Positions 49,501 to 53,169 of a DNA stretch of 53,169 nucleotides are shown here, one piece after another. Below the pieces are notes generated by a model. The model was not told where the DNA came from. It saw only the letters and a list, made by a program, of their open reading frames with translations, and ran no database searches. Position numbers and translations under genes: made by a program. How positions within the stretch are numbered: position 1 is the first letter of the stretch; the number at the start of each line of letters is the position of its first letter. The DNA is from an uncultured Actinomycetes bacterium. Lineage in GTDB: Bacteria; Actinomycetota; Actinomycetes; Mycobacteriales; Mycobacteriaceae. The stretch covers positions 1-53,169 of the forward strand of contig CAISDL010000165.1 of assembly GCA_903884065.1 (NCBI GenBank). Direction: 5' to 3'.

Positions 49501-51647
49501 TGCTGCACTGGGCTCGCAGCGGCCATCTCCCGATGCCGCGCAGCGACGACTACGTCCTGGCTCCGACCGAGCGCGGCGCGATCGACAACCTCCGCCTGAC
49601 CGAGGCGCAGGTCGAGCCGCCCGCCACCAACGAGGTTCAGGTCCGGGTGGAGGCCGCCGGTCTGAACTTCCGCGACATCCTCAACGTGCTCGGCCTCTAC
49701 CCGGGCGACCCCGGGCCGATCGGCGGGGACCTCTGTGGCGTCGTCACCGAAGTCGGCTCCGAGGTGACCGGATACGAGCCGGGTCAGCGCGTCTTCGGGT
49801 CGATGCAGGGGGCGTTCGCCAGTCGGCTCAATGTGCCGGTGCAGTTGCTGGCTCCGGTGCCGGCCGGCATAGACCCCATCGGCGCGGCGACCGTGCCGGC
49901 GGCCGCGCTGACGGCCCGGCTCGCGTTCGACTGGGCCAAGCTGCGGCCAGGGGATCGGGTGCTCATCCACGCCGCCAGCGGCGGAGTCGGCATGGCCGCA
50001 ATCCAATTGGCCCGCCACCACGGAGCGACCGTGTTCGCCACCGCGAGCGAGTACAAGCGCGCAACACTGCGCGAGATGGGTGTCGAGTACGTCTACGACT
50101 CGCGCACAACGGATTTCGCAGATCAGATCCTCGCCGATACCGACGGTGCCGGCGTTGACGTGGTGCTCAACAGCCTGACCAGTGAGGGCTTCGTCGAGGC
50201 GACGGTGCGGGCCACCGCCAAGGGCGGCCGGTTCGCCGAGATCGCCAAGCGAGACATCTGGACGCATGAGCAGATGGCCGCCGTGCGCCCCGACATCGAC
50301 TACGAAATCGTCGCACTGGACGTGACGATGATGACCGATCCCGACCACATCCGGCGACTGATGGCCGAGGTGTCCGAAGGGTTGGCCAACGGCGAGTGGA
50401 CGCCGGTCCCCGCCGAGGTCTATCCGCTGACGGAGGCGCGCGCAGCGTTCCGCCGCATGCAGCAGGCCCGGCATATCGGCAAGATTGTCGTGCAGATGCC
50501 GAAACCGCTTGCACCGCGCGGCGATCGGAGCTATCTGGTGACCGGCGGTCTGGGCGCGCTCGGATTGCACACGGCCGCGTATCTGGCCCAACTCGGTGCC
50601 GGCGACATCGTGTTGACGAGCCGTAGCGGGCCGAATGCCGAGGCCGAGCAGGCCATCGCCGCCATGACGGAACGTTTCCACTGCCGGGTGCACGTCTTCA
50701 CCGCCGACGTGGGCGAGCAGTCCGAAGCCGCCGCTCTGCTGGGGCGGATCCGGACGGAGTTGCCGCCACTGGGTGGCGTGGCGCACCTGGCGGGTGTGCT
50801 CGACGATGCGCTGTTACCGCAGCAGAGCATGGAGCGGTTCCGGACGACGCTGCGGCCCAAGGCCTTCGGTGCCCACCACCTGCATCTGTTGACCAAGGAC
50901 GACGATCTGGAGTTCTTCATCCTGTACTCGTCGGCGTCGGCCGTGCTGGGCTCGCCGTCCCAGGCGAACTACGCATGCGCCAACGCTCTGCTCGACGGGC
51001 TGGTCGCCCAGCGTCGAGCGCTGGGGCTCCCGGCGACCGCCGCCAACTTCGGACCCTGGGGCCGCGGCGGCATGGCCAGTTCCCAGGCGGCGCTGGCCAA
51101 CCTCAGTGCCCAGGGCATGATGCCGCTCGAGCCGAGTGCAGCGCTGGCCGCCCTCGGCGAGGTCGTCCGGCACGGAACCGGACAGGCGACCGTCCTCAAG
51201 GCCAACTGGCAACGCACCGCCAAGATGCTCGGCGGTATCCGGCCGCCGCTGCTGGACCAGGTGCTGCCCACCGGTGACGGTTCGGCGTCCGGGGACAGCG
51301 AGTTGCTCCGGCAACTCCAGGAGATTCCGGTGGCGCAGCGGGTCGGGTTCATCACCGAATTCCTGCAGCGCGAGGTGCAGGGTTTCCTGCGGCTCGCGCA
51401 ACCGCCCGCCGCGAGCAGCAGGTTCCTGGACCTGGGTACGGATTCGCTGATGGCGGTCGAACTCCGCAACCGGTTGTTCGGACAGTTCGGCGGGAAGTTC
51501 GACATCAGTCCGACGGCGGTGTTCGACTACCCGTCGATCGGGGAGTTGGCCGCGCATCTCGTCTCCCAACTGCCGGACTCGGAAGTGCCGCCGGCCGAGG
51601 GCGAGTCGGTCCCCGATCCCGAGCCGACACCTCCGCCGCAGGACTGA
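40533..51647 (+). CDS. pks: Bimodular type I polyketide synthase (trehalose polyphleate Pks)
   Basis: A 3704-residue polyketide synthase. Module 1: KS about 10-430 (Cys184, His319, His359), AT about 555-860 (Ser651), KR (GGLGSLG 1198-1204, Tyr1340), ACP (Ser1523). Module 2: KS about 1588-2010 (Cys1759, His1894, His1934), AT (Ser2221), DH (His2522, Asp2694), ER (HAASGGVG near 3146), KR (near 3337, Tyr3480), ACP (Ser3638). Module 1 has no DH or ER. Both ATs have GHSVGQ and HAFH, favouring malonyl-CoA. There is no loading module and no thioesterase; the FAAL and PapA3 would supply those steps. Its neighbours match the trehalose polyphleate locus, so it likely makes phleic-type polyunsaturated chains by repeated passes. 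ATG 40533 is preferred; the 54-codon upstream extension lacks KS homology. Confidence 0.9.
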   Translation: MATTEHPTEQPPRFAIIGYAARLPGAADADQYWDVLHSGRDAVSEVPRDRWDAEEFFDPDPAAPGKIVTRRAGFVDDVTGFDAPFFGVSAREAGWMDPQHRLLLETAWRAVEHSGIAPTALSNTRTGVFVGLSTHDYLGMASDTLTYPEVEAYLAIGTSGAAGAGRISYRLGLQGPAVTVDTACSSSLVAIHQACQALQLGECDLALAGGANVLLSPATMITFSQSRMLAPDGKCKTFDAAADGYVRGEGCGVLAIKRLEDAIRDGDHIRAVIRGSAVNQDGASGGLTVPNGVAQQRVITEALDRAGVDAADIDYLEAHGTGTSLGDPIEVQAAAAALGKGRRPDQPLLIGSAKTNIGHLEAAAGVAGVLKVVLSLEHQELPKHLNFRNPSPHIPWDRIPVRVVDEPVDWERGDRPRIAGVSSFGFSGTNAHVIIEEAPQAPQAPTISTEAPPADDRFMLLPLSARTPAALAQTAANYRDWLTGHPGATLADGTSADVTLADVCLTAGAARAHFEHRAACVVNSLESARELLDALADDRPAPGLVRGDCTDAPKTAWLFPGQGSQYVGMARELFDTEPVFADTMTRCAEAVAEVLDRPLLDVIFDAEAHPDGAETLQQTRHAQPAIFAVEMGLARLWQSWGFEPDVVIGHSVGQYAAACVAGVFSLEDGARLLAERGRLFGDLPAGGRMSAIFADPDRVERLTDEFPSLSVAAYNGANTVLSGPGVDLERAVARLTADGVRCDWLDTSHAFHSALLDPALDEFESYANGFEFGSPQRILICNRTGTALGRNAKLDGAYWRRHSRQPVEFAKGVATLAELGCTLLLEVGPQPVLTAAALRAWPDTAATPKAIPSMRRNVADHRQITEALAGAYIAGHLPDFSALSARPAHKVDLPPYPFEHRQYWFAHQQTEAERAPTRDNAARTEAVQLLEDGRIDELAALLDGSGGSHTTAEILNLLAAQHNRQRAAQSIADIRYEIRWEKSTASTPAGEDAMWLVIGGDDNVTGPLGAALAAGGHRYRALPVPASDADEERLAAELRAAAHDEPAVRVLHVAALDSEPSSMRSLLRMQHRILGGTQRLFRAAAAAELRGSVWVITKGAQRVTDADTVSPEQGSLWGFCRAAALEYPQVWGGLADLSTGSADEWSALIRQVAGHSPAEDQIALRDNVVVVPRLVRRTGQPKPEQLHLRSDASYLVTGGLGSLGLEIAGYLAAHGARHLVLTSRRTPDDTTQARIDALSAQHGCTVRAIAADVADPHDVARLMATLQAELPPLAGVVHAAGENSTAPLSSLESAELDRVFAGKVWGAWHLSEAIADLGLDFFVSTSSISSVWGSFGQSAYSAANAFLDGLTWRLRQRGIPAMSVNFGPLSAGASAGAAGMADDDARAQLELRGVRTLSPADALAGMADVMAAAESGTPSAPEGIVARIDWARFLPIYLQAGRRALLDEVAREVPASLQRSMGMSATPGPSGSTALVERLTAAPVQQRRKIVLNVLRDTVADVTRVDASEIREEAGFFDLGMDSLMAIELRRQLEQAVGKELPATLAMDYPRLSDVADYLLSDVLSLSERAESRTSVQPTSLATAATDEPIAIIAVACRFPGSPDPDAYWDVLSGGVDAIREIPEDRFDIDEFYDSDQQAPGKIYTRNGGYLDSVDGFDPEFFGISPREAVWMDPQQRLMLEIAWEGIERAGYAPASLRGSRTGVFVGVAANEYAHLMSGDSVENLEAYFITGNALNAIAGRVAFTLGLEGPAMAMDTACSSSLVAVHQASQALHSGDCDMALAGGVNVLLSPASMVAASRARMLAPDGHCKTFDAAADGYVRGEGCGVLVLKRLSDAQRDGDRICAVIRSSAVNQDGASSGLTVPNGGAQQRLIAAALARAGLAGGDVDYLEAHGTGTPLGDPIEVQAAAAVYGAGRDPNRPLLMGTAKTNIGHLESAAGVAGLIKVVLSLQNELLPQMLHFHNPSPHIPWDSLPVQVVEKPTPWQPNGRPRRAGVSSFGFTGTNAHVLIEEAPQPAAAEGFPDDVTEDGATPETPREPWSVLPLSARSGPGLTALAQHYSTWLAAHPEASIADVCFTAGAGRSHFEHRAALVANSVHEARMLLDDLVANRQRPGVLRGECTDPPTTAWFFPGQGSQYPGMARELFDTEPVFADTVRRCAEAVDPMLPRPLLDVLLSSDREAVETLRHTSFAQPAIFAVEMGLARLWQSWGIDPDVVLGHSVGQYAAACVAGVFTLEDGARLIAERGRLFGSLPAGGRMVAVFADPEYVVGAAESFPRVSVGAYNGRNTVLSGPSEDLEQIVATCSQDGTRCTWLETSHAFHSELLDPVLDEFESFAAQFAYAAPALPLVCNRTGAVLTTETPLNAQYWRKHSRQPVQFTESVATVAALGCSVLMEIGPQPILTATALQIWPESADTPATIVSLRKGANAQRQMTEALAAAYIHGHRPDFAARQHTPGRRLELPTYPFQRRRYWPKTSGMTGGGADGIRMSGILGSAKDLASGDTVYSTVLSVKTQPWLAHHVIYGTVVVPGATYATMALAAAGAPARVKDVYFYEPIILPEKASREVQLSMHPLEAEGGWKFQVHSRPSGVRDSDWSLNADGTILAGADTDTSTSDAVSAVEPVDEAIERLTRTSPQQLFETFNDMELAWGPTWSTSLKSLWIGEGEAIGDVSVGDELAEHLGSEPIHPVLLDLCTGVAFPAFPALLAVEHGVSDLFLPLRYGQVELRENMPRRFYCRARWHAGGVESETQVFDIDFLDREGRRLGGISEFTVKRAPREALLRGLGGDATRLLYTLGWHEAAAPGSDSPGEAKTEDGTWLVAGFDDLAARLPGSVMLDSAAGPLAWQQAFAGAADSGKPVAGIVWRSPGQPGADMPTAELTARLETEIGSLLGAAQTALAEDKLTLTGGLWIVTERAVATEPGEPVDPVNAALWGIGRTIVAEQPTLRCRLVDLDASEESASWLAGALGTAVVEPEVAVRQGKFLVPRLLHWARSGHLPMPRSDDYVLAPTERGAIDNLRLTEAQVEPPATNEVQVRVEAAGLNFRDILNVLGLYPGDPGPIGGDLCGVVTEVGSEVTGYEPGQRVFGSMQGAFASRLNVPVQLLAPVPAGIDPIGAATVPAAALTARLAFDWAKLRPGDRVLIHAASGGVGMAAIQLARHHGATVFATASEYKRATLREMGVEYVYDSRTTDFADQILADTDGAGVDVVLNSLTSEGFVEATVRATAKGGRFAEIAKRDIWTHEQMAAVRPDIDYEIVALDVTMMTDPDHIRRLMAEVSEGLANGEWTPVPAEVYPLTEARAAFRRMQQARHIGKIVVQMPKPLAPRGDRSYLVTGGLGALGLHTAAYLAQLGAGDIVLTSRSGPNAEAEQAIAAMTERFHCRVHVFTADVGEQSEAAALLGRIRTELPPLGGVAHLAGVLDDALLPQQSMERFRTTLRPKAFGAHHLHLLTKDDDLEFFILYSSASAVLGSPSQANYACANALLDGLVAQRRALGLPATAANFGPWGRGGMASSQAALANLSAQGMMPLEPSAALAALGEVVRHGTGQATVLKANWQRTAKMLGGIRPPLLDQVLPTGDGSASGDSELLRQLQEIPVAQRVGFITEFLQREVQGFLRLAQPPAASSRFLDLGTDSLMAVELRNRLFGQFGGKFDISPTAVFDYPSIGELAAHLVSQLPDSEVPPAEGESVPDPEPTPPPQD

Positions 51648-51694
51648 TTCGCGCGTCGATGTTAGGTCTCCGACCAGCGTAAAGACATCGAAAA

Positions 51695-51716
51695 GCCGGC
51701 ACGGTGACATGCCGGC
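51695..51716 (+). terminator. Hairpin after pks
   Basis: GCCGGCA at 51695-51701 pairs with TGCCGGC at 51710-51716 around an eight-base loop, 47 bases beyond the pks stop. No T-tract follows, so it is only a candidate terminator; a regulator site is an alternative. Confidence 0.4.
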
Positions 51717-51760
51717 CCAACCAGTGGGTTGATTCGTGGTTTGAGGTTGCTCACACTGAG

Positions 51761-51788
51761 TTGCGTTGAGGTCACCGAACGGTATAAA
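51761..51788 (+). promoter_or_regulatory. Candidate housekeeping promoter of fadE5
   Basis: TTGCGT at 51761-51766 and TATAAA at 51783-51788 are separated by 16 bases, close to a SigA-type promoter. Transcription would start near 51795, giving a leader of about 80 bases. Confidence 0.5.
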
Positions 51789-51806
51789 TTCAGTCATGTT
51801 ACTGGT

Positions 51807-51829
51807 GGGTAACTTACGAACAAGTACCC
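51807..51829. promoter_or_regulatory. Imperfect inverted repeat in the fadE5 leader
   Basis: GGGTAACTT at 51807-51815 and AAGTACCC at 51822-51829 are complementary apart from one extra base. Just before it, GTTAC at 51798-51802 pairs with GTAAC at 51809-51813. Both lie just downstream of the predicted -10, where a repressor could bind. Confidence 0.4.
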
Positions 51830-51877
51830 AACCGAAGTACATACCGCGTCCGGTGGCGTTCTCGTCGAGGAGGAATA

Positions 51878-53169
51878 GTGGGCCACTACAAGAGCAATGT
51901 CCGTGATCAGGTCTTCAACCTGTTCGAAGTTTTCGAGCTCGACAAGGCCCTGGGTCACGGGGAGTTCGCCGACCTCGACGAAGAGACCGCCAGGGAGATG
52001 CTCGGCGAGATAGCGCGCCTGGCGGAGGGTCCGATCGCCGACTCTTTCGTCGAAGGTGACCGCAATCCGCCGGTCTTCGATCCGAAAACCCACTCCGTGA
52101 CCATCCCGGCGGCGTTCAAGAATTCCGTGAAGGCCTTCATCGACGGCGGCTGGGACAAGGTCGGCCTGGTCGAGGAACTCGGCGGCGTGCCGGCACCCAA
52201 GGCTCTGCTGTGGGCGCTGCATGAGCACGTCCTGGGCGCCAACCCCGCAGTGTGGATGTACGGCGGCGGCGCGGGCTTCGCCTCGATCGTCTATCACCTG
52301 GGCACCGAGGAGCAGAAGAAGTGGGCCGTGCTCGCCACCGAGCGCGGTTGGGGCTCCACCATGGTGCTGACCGAGCCGGACGCAGGTTCCGATGTCGGCG
52401 CCGGCCGTACCAAGGCGGTCAAGCAGGACGACGGCTCCTGGCACATCGACGGCGTCAAGAGGTTCATCACCTCCGCCGACTCCGACGACATGTTCGAGAA
52501 CATCCTGCATCTGGTGCTGGCCCGACCCGAGGGCGCCGGACCGGGCACCAAGGGTCTGTCGCTGTTCATCGTGCCGAAGTTCCTCTTTGATCCCGCGACC
52601 GGTGAGCCCGGTGAGCGCAACGGCGTCTTCGTCACCAACGTCGAGCACAAGATGGGCCTGAAGATCTCGACCACCTGTGAGTTGACCTTCGGCCAGCACG
52701 GCGTTCCGGCCAAGGGCTGGCTCGTCGGCGAGGTGCACGAGGGCATCGCGCAGATGTTCGACGTCATCGAGCAGGCTCGGATGATGGTGGGCACCAAGGC
52801 CATTGCCACCCTGTCGACCGGTTACCTCAACGCGCTCGAGTACGCCAAGTCTCGCGTCCAGGGTGCCGACCTGACCCAGATGATGGACAAGGCCGCGCCG
52901 CGGGTCACGATCACCCACCACCCGGACGTCCGCCGCAGCCTGCTGACCCAGAAGGCCTACGCCGAGGGCATGCGGGCGCTGTACCTGTTCACCGCGACCT
53001 ACCAGGACGCCGAGGTGGCCAAGACACTGCACGACGTCGAACCCGATTTGGCGATGAAGGTCAATGACCTGATGCTGCCGATCGTCAAGGGTTGCGGGTC
53101 GGAGCAGGCGTACGCCAAGCTCACCGAGAGCCTGCAGACGTTCGGCGGATCAGGCTTCCTGCAGGACTA
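51878..53169 (+). CDS. fadE5: Acyl-CoA dehydrogenase FadE5 (3' truncated by window edge)
   Basis: The first 430 codons of a long acyl-CoA dehydrogenase; the frame is open to the last base. It begins [21 protein letters not shown], the N-terminus I recall for mycobacterial FadE5, and has [16 protein letters not shown] and [15 protein letters not shown] as FAD/substrate blocks. FadE5-type enzymes have broad chain-length activity in beta-oxidation. GAGGAGG four bases upstream selects the GTG at 51878. The full protein should be near 610 residues, so about 180 are missing, including the C-terminal catalytic signature. Position matches Mtb Rv0244c, with the pks locus inserted upstream. Confidence 0.88.
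   Translation, partial: MGHYKSNVRDQVFNLFEVFELDKALGHGEFADLDEETAREMLGEIARLAEGPIADSFVEGDRNPPVFDPKTHSVTIPAAFKNSVKAFIDGGWDKVGLVEELGGVPAPKALLWALHEHVLGANPAVWMYGGGAGFASIVYHLGTEEQKKWAVLATERGWGSTMVLTEPDAGSDVGAGRTKAVKQDDGSWHIDGVKRFITSADSDDMFENILHLVLARPEGAGPGTKGLSLFIVPKFLFDPATGEPGERNGVFVTNVEHKMGLKISTTCELTFGQHGVPAKGWLVGEVHEGIAQMFDVIEQARMMVGTKAIATLSTGYLNALEYAKSRVQGADLTQMMDKAAPRVTITHHPDVRRSLLTQKAYAEGMRALYLFTATYQDAEVAKTLHDVEPDLAMKVNDLMLPIVKGCGSEQAYAKLTESLQTFGGSGFLQD

Noticed and set aside
46524..50786. Antisense open frame of about 1420 codons within pks
   Set aside because: High GC with strong third-position bias leaves long open antisense frames. The sense strand encodes clear AT, DH and ER domains here and the antisense product has no recognisable domain.

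Overview
This window is high-GC actinobacterial DNA, almost certainly from a rapidly growing mycobacterium (Mycolicibacterium or M. smegmatis-like). The evidence is dense, mostly overlapping genes with many GTG starts, fatty-acid enzymes, an aac(2') gene, an Sdh1-type succinate dehydrogenase, and the MmpL/PapA/FAAL/Gap/PE-PPE-type lipid machinery found only in mycobacteria and close relatives. From memory, the backbone matches M. tuberculosis H37Rv Rv0274 down to Rv0244c, in inverted orientation with every strand consistent: VOC protein (Rv0274), fadE6 (Rv0271c), fadD2 (Rv0270), polD2 (Rv0269c), fecB2, pxpB, pxpC and aac (Rv0265c-Rv0262c), Rv0250c, sdh1 (Rv0249c-Rv0247c), flavin reductase (Rv0245) and fadE5 (Rv0244c). 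Species cannot be fixed from the sequence alone.

Layout. 1-3117: 3' end of a carotenoid-type cassette (glycosyltransferase, acyltransferase, CrtI/CrtN/CrtP-family desaturase or oxygenase) with overlapping stops and starts. 3146-6099: VOC protein, then a 2-hydroxyacid dehydrogenase and an MFS transporter. 6154-10035: a double-domain acyl-CoA dehydrogenase convergent with an acyl-CoA synthetase. 10075-14396: a tight operon of a LigD-type polymerase, an SRPBCC protein, a sulfatase and a PlsC-like acyltransferase. 14446-19268: two acyl-CoA dehydrogenases, an aldehyde dehydrogenase and a glutaredoxin, facing a peroxiredoxin. 20018-22571: POT peptide transporter, MOSC protein and LysE exporter. 22610-26401: siderophore-binding lipoprotein, queuosine-precursor transporter, 5-oxoprolinase subunits PxpB and PxpC, and an AAC(2') acetyltransferase. 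26426-31509: sugar epimerase, small Rv0250c-like protein and sdh1 operon.

32127-51647 is the most distinctive region: a complete trehalose polyphleate (TPP)-type locus inserted between the flavin reductase and fadE5. It contains a fatty-acyl-AMP ligase, a Gap/Sap-like membrane protein, a secreted PE-PPE-type acyltransferase, MmpL10, PapA3 and a 3704-residue bimodular polyketide synthase. The likely pathway is: FAAL activates a starter, the Pks builds polyunsaturated phleic-type chains from malonyl-CoA, PapA3 acylates trehalose, MmpL10 with the Gap-like protein exports the intermediate, and the secreted acyltransferase finishes the lipid outside the membrane. The two modules give a C4 repeat like that of phleic acids, but only one dehydratase is present.

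No tRNA, rRNA, CRISPR array, insertion sequence or prophage was recognised. Small-scale structure includes several candidate leaderless promoters, two 15-bp direct repeats in key intergenic regions, and inverted repeats upstream of sdh1, at the fadD2 start and upstream of fadE5.
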